Below, piece after piece: positions 1 to 9,030 of a stretch of 64,000 nucleotides of DNA. Numbering within the stretch: position 1 is the first letter of the stretch; each line of letters opens with the position of its first letter. The notes under the pieces are model-generated. The model was not told where the DNA came from, searched no databases, and worked only from the letters and a program-made list of their open reading frames with translations. The position numbers were made by a program, and so were the translations under genes. Source of the DNA: Phlegmacium glaucopus (lineage: Eukaryota; Basidiomycota; Agaricomycetes; Agaricales; Cortinariaceae); contig MU130695.1 in NCBI GenBank assembly GCA_015039465.1, forward strand, positions 645,394 to 709,393, given 5' to 3'.

Positions 1-2641
1 GAAAATTGGGCAAATGTAAGTGATCTTTTTGCTGTAAATGAATTGCACTTATAACAGAAACTAGACCCAAAACCACTTGGTCATAATGGTGATTGATGCT
101 AAACGGTTTTTGAAAGAGAATTTTTATTTCATCAAAAGAAACAGTCTTGAAGGATGTCCCTCAGCATTAGCTTGGCTACCAGAAAAATCAGATATCTGGA
201 AAACATATGGAAGTAGAATAGAATGTCAATGGAAACTCTGTGTGGGAAGAAGAAATGCATGGAGCCTGTCTGAAGCAGTTCTAGAACATCCAGATTATGT
301 CAATTCTGTTGTCTTCTCTCCTGATGGTAGGCATATTGTGTCTGCATGTTGGGATCACACTGCATGGATCTGGAATACAGCCACAGGAGAGTGTGAAGCA
401 GAGCTGAAAGGACATTCAGACAGGGTCAATTCTGCTGTCTTCTCTCCTGATGGTATGCATATTGTATCTGCATCTTATGATCACACTGCACATATATGGA
501 ATACAGCCACAGGAGAGTGTGAAACAGAACTGAAAGGTCATTTAGGCAGAGTCTACTATGCTGTCTTCTCTCCTGATGGTATGCATATTGTGTCTGCATC
601 TGATGATTGCACTGCACGGATCTGGAATACAGCCACAGGAGAGTGTGAAGCAGAGTTAAAAGGACATTCATCCTGGGTTATATCTGCTATCTTCTCTTCT
701 GATGGTATGCATATTGTATCTGCATCTGATGATTACACTGCACGGATCTGGAATACAGCCACAGGAGAGTGTGAAGCAGAGCTGAAAGGACATTCATCCC
801 AAGTCAATTCTGCTGTCTTCTCTTCTGATGGTCTGCATGTTTTGTCTGCATCTTCTGATTGCACTGCACGGATCTGGAATACAGACACAGGAGAATGTGA
901 AGCAGAGCTGAATGGACATTCATTCTGGGTCAATTATGCTGTTTTCTCTCCTGATGATATGCATATTGTGTCTGCATCTTCTGATTGCACTGCACGGATC
1001 TGGAATACAGCCACAGGAGAGTGTGAAGCAGAGCTGAAAGGTCATTCAGGGAAGGTCAATTCTGCTGTCTTCTCTTCTGATGGTATGCATATTGTGTCTG
1101 CATCTTCTGATTTGACTGCACGGATCTGGAATACAGCCACAGGAGAGTGTGAAGCAGAGCTGAAAGGACATACAGATAGTGTCAACTCTGCTGTCTTCTC
1201 TCCTGATGGTAGGCATATTGTGTCTGCATCTTTTGATCACACTGCACAGATATGGAATACAGCCATGGAAGAGTATGAAGCAGAGAAAAAAGGACATTTA
1301 GACAGGGTCAATTCTGCTGTCTTCTCTCCTGATGGTATGCATATTGTATCTGCATCTTATGATCACATTGCACGGATCTGGAATACAGCCACAGGAGAGT
1401 GTGAAGCAGAGCTAAAAGGACACTCAGACAGGATTAATTCTGCTGTCTTCTCTCCTGATGGTATGCATATTGTGTCTGCATCTTATGATCACACTGCACG
1501 GATCTGGAATACAGCCACAGGGGAGTGTGAAGCAGAGCTGCGAGGACATTCACATAGTGTCAATTCTAGTGTCTTCTCACCTGATGGTATGCATATTGTG
1601 TCTGCATCTGATGATGACACTGCATGGATATGGAATGTAGCCACACGAGAATGTGAAGCAAAGCTGAAAGGACATTCATCTCAGGTTATATCTGCTGTCT
1701 TCTCTCCTGATGGAATGTATATTGTATCTGCATCTGATGATTGCACTGCACGGATCTGGAATACAGCCACAGGGGAGTGTGAAGCAGAGCTGAAAGGACA
1801 TTCAGATAGTGTTAATTCTAGTGTCTTCTCTCCTGATGGTATGCATATTGTGTCTGCATCCGATGATGATACTGCACGGATCTGGAATACAGCCACAGGA
1901 GAGTGTGAGGCAGAGCTAAAAGGACATTCATCTCAGGTCATATCTGCTGTCTTTTCTTCCGATGGGAGGCATATTATATCTGCATCTTCTGATTGCACTG
2001 CACGGATTTGGAATACAGCTACAGGAGAGTGTGAAATAGAGCTAGTTTATTCTGCTGCCTTCTCTTCTGATGATATGCATAATTTGTCTACATCTTATGA
2101 TTACACTCCACAAATCTGGAATATGGCCACAGGAGAGTGTAAAGCAGAGCTGAAAGGATATTCATCCAGGGTCAGCCCTGATGTCTTCTCTCCTGATGGT
2201 ATGCATATTTTGCCTGCAACTTCTGATCACACAGCACAGATCTGGAATGCAACCACAGAAGAATGTGAATCAGAGCTAGAAGGACATGCCTCTGTTCTAT
2301 CTTCATATGATAACACTCAATTACATGTTGTATCACCACTCCCTGAAGGTGTTTCTACCTGGAAAGATCCTTATGGCAACATTCATATCTCATCCCAGCC
2401 ATCTTTCCTTGCAAAATCTGAAAATACCATATTCCACACTAAAAACCTTCAGAGAATCTGGATTCCACCTCCTTTCTCCAAACCACAAATTATAAGTCAA
2501 CATCTGTCTAAGATATGCCTTGGATATATATCAGGGGAAGTTTTGGTTTTAGAGGTATGCATAATTCTTAGATTTTACTCAGCATTTTACTTCATTACTC
2601 AACATTTGTTCTCAAATATAGTTTCTGGATTAATGTTGTGA
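1..2641 (+). CDS. WD40-repeat C-terminal part of an NLR/STAND-type protein (5' partial)
   Basis: About 16 WD40 units of 42 residues (126 bp) run from about 281 to 2290. Each has a GH near its start, then VFSPDG, HIVSAS and an IWN strand end, so the protein should fold into one or two beta-propellers. The frame has no good start: the first in-frame ATG is at 86, just after an in-frame TAG at 62-64. A GTAAGT donor at 16 and a CTAG acceptor ending at 64 give a 49-bp intron that joins bases 1-15 in frame, so this is an internal exon of a gene starting left of the window. The stretch before the propeller (ALAWLPEKSDIW, residues about 29-40) resembles the linker before WD40 repeats in basidiomycete NACHT-WD40 proteins, so an upstream NACHT module is inferred. 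A possible last intron at 2555-2621 would end the protein at 2633 instead of 2641. Unit 15 is truncated and the last units are the most diverged. Confidence 0.8.
281..2290 (+). repeat. 126-bp coding tandem repeat, about 16 units (WD40)
   Basis: Near-identical 126-bp units, each encoding one WD40 blade. Central units share long exact stretches such as GGAATACAGCCACAGGAGAG. Differences cluster at a few codons: the two or three residues after GHS, and the residues around the SD/DD pair before TARIWN. The last three units are more diverged and one has lost about 6 codons. Confidence 0.9.
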
Positions 2642-4264
2642 ACTTCTCATCAAGCCTGGCTGACTGTTACCACAATTATTTTGCATTCTCCTTATTGTCA
2701 CTTGTCATTCAATTTTTTTTGCCATCCCCCCTGCATCCCCCAGTATGTTCTTACATCCATTTTTCTTGGTCTTTTTAGGTGATGTGTAGTGATGCCAGAG
2801 GTTTGAATTGGAACCAGTGGTATGTCAGGGAATAGCTTACAGTTAGCTATATCACTTACCTTCTTAGTGGTACATGTAACACACCTACCACCCCTCTTCT
2901 TTGGTTTACACCCATTTGATCTACACATCAGGAAGAAATAACTTGTATATGTAGCTGTATATAGTCACAGTAGTTTGAATATTCTGGTACACAAGTCCCC
3001 CCATACATAGCTTCTTGCAAGGTCTCAGTAGACATGAGTAGACATAGTAGCTGTTTGCTTGGTATAGGTAGCTGTGGATACCTCTCAATAGATTCAGGCT
3101 ATAGGAGCTACTGGTACTACCATGTTTAGATAGTTTCACCCTGCTGTATATATCCTTCAGTACTTTTCAAACTATGGGGGCTAACAGGGCTATATGTGGT
3201 ACTGAGACATGGTATTTGGAAGATAATTCATTGAATAATATATATTACAAACAAAACTCATGATATGATATGTAAAATGCTAGATCACTCCACCAGACTC
3301 CTGAAGATTCCCGTCGCTGCGCTCCATAGTAAATAAAAAAATAATACAACCCCCCTGGTGGGGGTCATCGTGTTCGTCAACCATATCATCGACATGAGGC
3401 TGTGCTGGTGGCCTCGTGGTTGTTGTTGTAATGGTCATCATCGTCATATAAGGTGGTGAGGTGGATGCAGTCGTGGACACGTTTGTGGTTGTTGTCATCG
3501 TTGTGTGACATGACGAGGTGTGGTTGTGGAGGGTGTGACATGGTGGTTGTGGGTGGTTAGTCGTGGTTGCTGGCGAAGTGTGGTGATGGCAATGGTGATG
3601 GTGACAACATTGAATCATCAGATTCAATGTCGTAGTAATCTAGTAGAAAGTAGGAAAATCCTCCCGGTGAAGGGGGACATTGTCATTAGCATTATAAGTT
3701 GTCAGAAAGAAATAAAAGTACCCCATGGGGGGTGTTTTGTTGAAGGGGGTTGTTGTTGGTACTGTGGCTGTTGTTGTCGCTGTAGAAGGGATGGGTGGGA
3801 AGAAAAAAAAAGATTGGTCGTATGATGTTACTGTTTGTTTGGCATCAATGTTTGCTGTTTGGGCGGTTTTGAACTTAGAGAATTTGTCTTGATGACACAG
3901 CCACTTTGGTTTGTCCGTCTTCTCTTGTAAGTACCTCTGTCAGAAAAATCTGATATGCCTTTTAATTCAGGTTTTCAATTTGGGAATTGTTGGTCAACAC
4001 TTGTCTTATGTAAGATTTTGTTTTACCTCAGAGCATCTCCACTTACAGATAATATAAGCCCAAAACAGAAATGAAGTTGAAATAAATTTAAGAAAACCAT
4101 AAGCCTACAACTAGAATACTGAAACTTACTTGCAACTTGATCATGCAACAGAAATTAAGTGAAGAATATGTGAACAACTGATGCTAGTGTGGGTGCAATC
4201 TGAGCAACTGATATTTATGTTGAATCTACTAGCAACTCCTGAGATAGTGGAATATGCTACTACA

Positions 4265-4326
4265 GACTACTGAGATGGTGCAATGGGCTACCACAGACTA
4301 CTGAGATGGTACAATGGGCTACCACA
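4265..4326. repeat. 31-bp tandem repeat, two full copies
   Basis: Two adjacent 31-bp copies (4265-4295 and 4296-4326) differ at a single base, GGTGCAATGG against GGTACAATGG. A more degenerate partial unit precedes them at about 4244-4264. There is no coding context. Confidence 0.75.
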
Positions 4327-4519
4327 GCTTATGACAACTATCAGATACAACTGGCAATGGTGGAAGAGCTACTGATGCAATGTACATTGGTGAGAAACTA
4401 TGGATATATATATTTTCCCCTGATGCAGTTATGTATATTTGTTATCTATGTTTGTATTTTTCTATTGATTGTTACCATGGTCCTGGCCACCTCAGGTACC
4501 ATTCATGTATAAGGTAGTG

Positions 4520-4541
4520 GTTGTCATTTTAGAATGACAAC
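4520..4541. other. Perfect 9-bp stem hairpin
   Basis: GTTGTCATT (4520-4528), a TTAG loop and AATGACAAC (4533-4541) form an uninterrupted 9-bp stem. It lies in apparently non-coding DNA and no function can be assigned. Confidence 0.5.
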
Positions 4542-5021
4542 TTTTCAACTAACTTGCTTACTCGGCAACATTGCCGCAACAATCCTCTCATTTAGTTCAC
4601 TGAGTTTGACTTGAAGAATTCATGTCCTAAGAATCACTGGAAACTAAGTAGCAAGAATTACATAAATCATACAATAATTGTGTAGGTAGGGCTGCACACC
4701 ACCTGTATTATGGGTACAGCCATCATTTTTACATGCCATAATGGCATAATGCTGCCAGGTCTCAATACCCATCCCATACTTCTTCATCCCATGATTCACC
4801 AAGGCAAGTTTGATATTGTTGACAATAGTATTGTCAGAAACAACTGTGAAAGATCATAATATCAGAAATGATTAGAAGACTTATGAAGAGAAATTGTCAG
4901 ACCAGAGGTTGGATGTGTTGAAGAAGAACCAGAGTTTTGAATGGACAGAAAATTGTCAAAAGGCTCTTGATGAACTCAACTAAACTGAAGCAACAATTCA
5001 CTGAGGAGTCAGGATAACAAC

Positions 5022-5374
5022 TTATTCTGGAACTCTGGACGACCTGTTGTGCCTCATGGATATGTACCTTGTTCTCATAATTTCATGACACCTTCCGTTC
5101 AAGTTAACACATACCCGGATCAAACTCCGGCGTGTGGATGGACGCGCAACGGAGCATTGGCTCCAATAACGATGCCAGCCAGTGACGACGGAGATAACAA
5201 TAGCGAGAATCGCAGCCTCGACGACATGAAAGGTTCGTTGAACTGCCTGCCAACCTACATAATAAGTTCTTCCTTCTAAGAGTATGTTATCATCAATGTA
5301 TCGTTTGCGTGAACAACCAGCGCAAAGTATAACCGCCATTTCTCGATACGGAAACAGCTAAACACTGAGACCAA
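5022..5374. other. 3' flank of the UstYa-like gene; doubtful 105-codon minus ORF
   Basis: A minus-strand ORF (5339 to 5022) starts 35 bp after the stop of the UstYa-like gene. It contains one hydrophobic stretch (AAILAIVISVVTG), and a GTATGT that could act as a splice donor lies inside it. I do not recognise it. Such close spacing to an upstream stop argues that it is 3' untranslated sequence rather than a gene. Confidence 0.3.
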
Positions 5375-6381
5375 TCAACTGATCACTGGAGGCGTCGGGA
5401 GATCGTCCTCAATAAACAACCGCGTATCTATCCATTTATGAATCCGCCGCTCCAGTGCCCAATCACGCAATTTGTTGAAATTTCGACATGAATGAGCCTG
5501 GGTGCTATGTCCCACAACCACCGACAAGTCGTTGTCCCACTGCCAGACATTCACGGAAATATCAGCATTACACCTATTAATTATCGTTCGTCAGATCAAA
5601 TCATCTCAAGACTCTGGGTCCAGGTCTTACATTAGGGATTGCCGTATCGAATCGACGCAATGTGATACATGCTCCTCATCCAGATCAGTGTCCTTGATGT
5701 AGTACTCTCGGTGGAGAGCACGCCTAATATTGTTCTATCGTCTGTCAGTTCGAATAAAAATATACATACAATGTAACCTGGACTAACGAGACAGTGAAGT
5801 TGGTGGAAAACATCAAGTTCTGCAATATAATAACCTGGTTGGTCCTTGATGGGATATGTCTTGTTCGGGAGAAGGATGGCCTCACTTCGTGTGATCTTCA
5901 TTATTGTATCTAGAGGCGCATTACTTGGAGTAAGCACGAGTGATCAAATAGAACTAACGGTTATAAAGCATTCCCCAAGCTCTGTCAACATCGTCTGAAA
6001 GGCCTTGGTAGATAGTTTTCTTTTCTCGTCCAGCAGTAAATGATTTCACCTCGTGTTCTAAAGCGACCTGAGCAGGTGCTGGAACGAAGCGTCAGCTACT
6101 AACCAACTTCAGCCAACCACGTGGACGATGGAACACCTACAACACAGCAGTGGGCGATCACTATATGGGCACATACATGACATCTTGGTGTCGTGAGAGC
6201 TTGTGAACATGGATACGACAAGAGCGACAGCCTGGATCAGGATGACGAAGAGAAGCACCACTTCCCGCAAAGCCAGCCCGTAGTATGTGGTCCTACATTT
6301 ATTCTGTGTAGAACATTCTTCTGAGGAGGACGGGTTCGAAACAAGAGGGAGATATACAGTAGATTCGTGGCCCATTGGCAT
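5375..6381 (-). CDS. UstYa-like (DUF3328) oxidase-family protein, 254 aa, five exons
   Basis: Exons on the minus strand: 6381-6162, 6078-5959, 5909-5788, 5734-5631, 5573-5375. Every junction is GT-AG and in frame, and the sum is 765 nt (254 aa plus stop). The product has a short N-terminal tail, one membrane segment (residues about 41-59), and the two HxxHC signatures of the family: HQLHC (149-153, in the context ELDVFHQLHCL) and HVSHC (176-180), followed by CNADISVNVWQWD. DUF3328 proteins are type II membrane proteins. In ascomycetes UstYa, UstYb and relatives oxidise and cyclise core peptides of ustiloxin-type RiPPs and act in cyclochlorotine and other pathways. Length and motif spacing match the family, and no lesions are seen. 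The gene is divergent from two secreted-peptide genes starting 711 bp and 1.8 kb away. The third intron uses the ATAG acceptor just upstream of AACAATATTAGG; the next AG would break the frame. The substrate is inferred, not shown. Confidence 0.88.
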
Positions 6382-6860
6382 ATCGGGGCGGAGGGGACAG
6401 TTGAGTAGAAGGTGGCTGCTTCATATTTCCCTGGTGTGACAAATGATCCCATCGAGATTAAGCAGTCCGCTGATCATTTGGAATGGGCGTTGAAATGGAC
6501 GTGAGACTTGGTACTATACCTCATGCAGGTCTCATGGATGAATATGTAGCGAGACATCGCGTAGGTAAATAATACCCGGGTGATATGCATCTTGCAAAGT
6601 TGTGCAACGGGTCAAACTGAATTTCCGCATTGTCCCCGCCGTCTGCAAAATACTTCAATTCAATAGGAATAGAATACATATAATCTGCGAATACTTGAGA
6701 GAACTCTGCTTGATCTGTTGAAAATTTGGCAATCTGGCTTCAAGTTCAATCAGCCGATGCGATTAACACCGAATGGTAAGGTGATAAGCAATCCTTGGGC
6801 AGTACACCAGGCTTGTTGCTATGTGCATGTCCAATTCATTTCGTGTGCAGCCCATGTCGA
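6382..6860. promoter_or_regulatory. Divergent intergenic region between the UstYa-like gene and the peptide genes
   Basis: It lies between the divergent UstYa-like and first peptide genes and must hold their 5' regions. I see no clear paired operator or TATA element. Short ORFs here (for example 6718-6963 plus) show no family similarity. Confidence 0.3.
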
Positions 6861-7091
6861 GCAGCCCATTCCTGGTACAAAACGACAGTCAGCAGATCCA
6901 TTTAATTACAAAAATACTGTAACAGAGGATCGGTCGTTCAATGTTACCACCCAGAGAAGTTGACGGCCGTCACCCTGAGTCCACAACGTGCCCGTAAAAT
7001 ACTAACTAGCCTCTGTCACAACCTCAAATACGGGCGTTGATGGTGCTATGAAGGTTCTTTTCTCCAGTCAACTCTGTGTCATCAACTCACC

Positions 7092-7455
7092 ATGAGATTC
7101 GCATTACTTTCTTCTCTTGCTTTAATTGTCTGCCTCGTTCACGCTGCTCCTGTTCAACTTCCGCGCATGGTAAGCGCAATTGAACACTTCATGTAGAATG
7201 GTATCCAAAGGACTCACTTTCCACCCCAATACCAGCGTTGTCCCATCCGTCGTGAAGTAGATCTCGACGTCTCTATCGCACACGGCCCTGACTCGTTTTG
7301 GGTTCGCCGAAATTCTGAATCGGCCTTGGTCCGCAAGGAGGTTAGAAGTTTTGTTATTGAAGCGCCAGCTCGATCCACGTTGACGCTATAACATTGATTT
7401 ACAGGCTGGTGTAGAAATAGATACGGATTTAGCCATCGCTACTGGCTGGTGCTGA
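7092..7455 (+). CDS. Secreted small peptide, candidate RiPP precursor, copy 1 (77 aa, three exons)
   Basis: Exons 7092-7169, 7236-7340 and 7405-7455, with introns of 66 and 64 bp (GTAAGC..CCAG, GTTAGA..ACAG). Residues 1-20 form a strong signal peptide (MRFALLSSLALIVCLVHA, then AP). Pairs of basic residues follow at 31-32, 50-51 and 59-60, as expected for Kex2-type cleavage. Two stretches after these sites resemble each other: EVDLDVSIAHG (33-43) with a Trp at 48, and EIDTDLAIATG (65-75) with a Trp at 76. Such repeated cores between basic pairs are the layout of UstA-type precursors. The protein ends in WC and has one further Cys in the mature part (28). All exons conserve frame with copy 2, which supports the model. 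Orientation and nearness to the UstYa-like gene suggest co-function. It could instead be an ordinary small secreted protein. Confidence 0.82.
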
Positions 7456-8145
7456 ATGAAGCCATCTGAGAAAAGGGAGAAGAGGTTGTTGGCGTGAAAG
7501 CAGGAACTTGACGGAAACAGGAATACAGCGGTGATGTGTATATTATAACTGTCGCAGTGCTGGGGATACCGGAATGAGAAGCTGGAACATGTCCTGTAAA
7601 TTCAGAAAGTAGTGAATAACTTAGGATAGCAGCTTCTACGAGCACTGGCAAAGAATCCACAAGATCATTTCGAACGTTAGTTAACCTCAATCATGGAGGA
7701 ACTTAGAGGAACGGGAAAGGCCATCGACCCTGCGCTTGATGAAACATTGATGTTGAATCCCGCTATACCTCGTAGGGCTTATTGTGCTTATCGATCTGCT
7801 CTACAATCGTAAGAACCCCATTCATGCTTACGTTCCCGAAGTCGTTTCTGTTAGATTCTTGTCTAAATATGGCATCCAAATTCTTACCTGGGTAGAATTT
7901 CCAGCCCAGATATTCCACTTCTTTTCGGGTGCGCACATGTCTAGCTGTTAATTATTCGACCAGTCCATTCCTGGTACAAAACGACAGTCAGCAGATCACT
8001 TCAATTTGGAGAGAGATACCGCAACAGCAGATCGGTCATTGAATGTTACCACCCAGAGAAGCTGACGGCCTTCACCCTGAATCCAGAACGTGCCCGTAAA
8101 ATTGTTAGCCTCTGCCACAACTTCAAATACGGGCGTTGACGGTGT

Positions 8146-8151
8146 TATAAA
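8146..8151 (+). promoter_or_regulatory. Possible TATA box of peptide gene copy 2
   Basis: TATAAA lies 31 bp upstream of the start codon of copy 2. The same place in copy 1 reads CTATGAAGG, so the motif is not shared. If it is used, the 5' leader would be very short. This is a weak call. Confidence 0.3.
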
Positions 8152-8181
8152 CTCTAGTCAACTCTGTGCCATCAACTCGCC

Positions 8182-8528
8182 ATGAAATTCGCATTACTTT
8201 CTTCCCTTGCTTTAGTTGCCTGCCTCGTTCACGCTGCTCCCGTTCAACTTCCACGCTTGGTAAGCGTAATTGAACACTTCGTGTAGAATGGCATCCAAAG
8301 GACTCACTTTCTACCAGCACTGTGTTCGTCGTGAAGTAAATGTCGACGTTGCTAACGAAAACAGCCCTGATACAAATTGGATTCGCCGAAATCCTGAATC
8401 GGCCTTGGTCCGCAAGGAGGTTAGAACTTGTGTTATTGAAGCTCGATCCATGTTGACGCTACGGCATTGATTTACAGGCCGGTGTGGAGATAGATACGGA
8501 TTTAGCCGTCGCTACTGGCTGGTGCTGA
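8182..8528 (+). CDS. Secreted small peptide, candidate RiPP precursor, copy 2 (76 aa, three exons)
   Basis: Exons 8182-8259, 8318-8419 and 8478-8528, with introns of 58 bp each at the same positions and phase as in copy 1. The signal peptide (MKFALLSSLALVACLVHA) and the C-terminal part (ESALVRKEAGVEIDTDLA, then VATGWC) are almost identical to copy 1. The segment between the first two basic pairs (residues 32-48) differs strongly: EVNVDVANENSPDTNW, against EVDLDVSIAHGPDSFW in copy 1. Basic pairs at 30-31, 49-50 and 58-59 are kept, as are the Trp before the second pair and the final WC. A variable middle core between conserved processing sites suggests diversification of a released peptide. Function is inferred from layout and from the neighbouring UstYa-like gene. 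Confidence 0.82.
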
Positions 8529-9030
8529 ATGAAGCCATCTGAGAAAAAGGGAGAAGGGGTTGCTGGCGTGAAAGCAGGAACCTAGACGGAAACAGGAATA
8601 CAGCGGCGATGTGTGTATTATAACCCCCGCTGCGCTGGGGATACCGGAATGAGAAGCTGGAACATGTCCTATAAATTCAGGAAGTAGTGAATGACTTAGG
8701 ATGGTAGCTTCTACGAGCATTGGCATCCAAAGAATCCACAGGATCATTTCGAACGTAGTTAACATCAGTCATGGAAGAACATGGAGGGAATCCAGAGAAC
8801 GGGGCCTGTCCTTGATGAAACCTTAACCATGAATCCCGCTATACCTCGTAGGAATCATTGCGCTTATCGATCTGCTCTATAATCGCAGGAACTCCATTCA
8901 TGTTTAAGTTCCCGAAGTCATTTCCGTTAGATTCTTGTCTAAATATGACATCCAGATTAGCACCTCAAGGGTTGGAAGAAACCCATATTCTTACCTGGGT
9001 AGAATTTCCAGCCCAGACATTCGGCTCTTA

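Larger units (their letters stand above)
2642..5021. other. Intergenic stretch, low complexity in part, no supported gene
   Basis: Only short ORFs in conflicting frames are present. 3370-3800 is rich in GTT/GTG/GAT triplets and gives spurious His/Thr-rich or Val/Gly-rich translations. A minus-strand ORF at 2698-2928 is Cys/Lys/Arg-rich but has no recognisable domain. 4265-4326 is a short tandem repeat and 4520-4541 a perfect small hairpin, both listed separately. Confidence 0.5.
6861..9030 (+). repeat. About 1.1-kb tandem duplication carrying the peptide genes
   Basis: Unit 1 is about 6861-7958 and unit 2 about 7959-9030. Both begin at CATTCCTGGTACAAAACGAC and keep the same order: promoter region, three-exon peptide gene, then a conserved 3' stretch ending near GGGTAGAATTTCCAGCCCAG. 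The units differ by substitutions and small indels. Unit 2 has about 30 extra bases near 8955. Sequence downstream of each stop is conserved as DNA but shifts frame between the copies, so it is not coding. Confidence 0.85.

Noticed and set aside
426..1896. Several minus-strand and alternative-frame ORFs of 60-83 codons under the WD40 array
   Set aside because: They repeat with the 126-bp period and are shadows of the WD40 coding frame.
3280..3825. His/Thr-rich and Val/Gly-rich ORFs on opposite strands
   Set aside because: Products of a GTT/GTG/GAT-rich low-complexity stretch; both strands are open only because of composition.
7092..7455. Mating-pheromone precursor interpretation of the small peptide genes
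   Set aside because: The C-terminus is GWC with no CaaX box, and a cleavable signal peptide is present, unlike basidiomycete pheromone precursors.
7439..8765. Two related minus-strand ORFs of 83 and 87 codons, one in each tandem unit
   Set aside because: The DNA is conserved but the reading frame shifts within the shared part, so it is conserved 3' flank and not coding.
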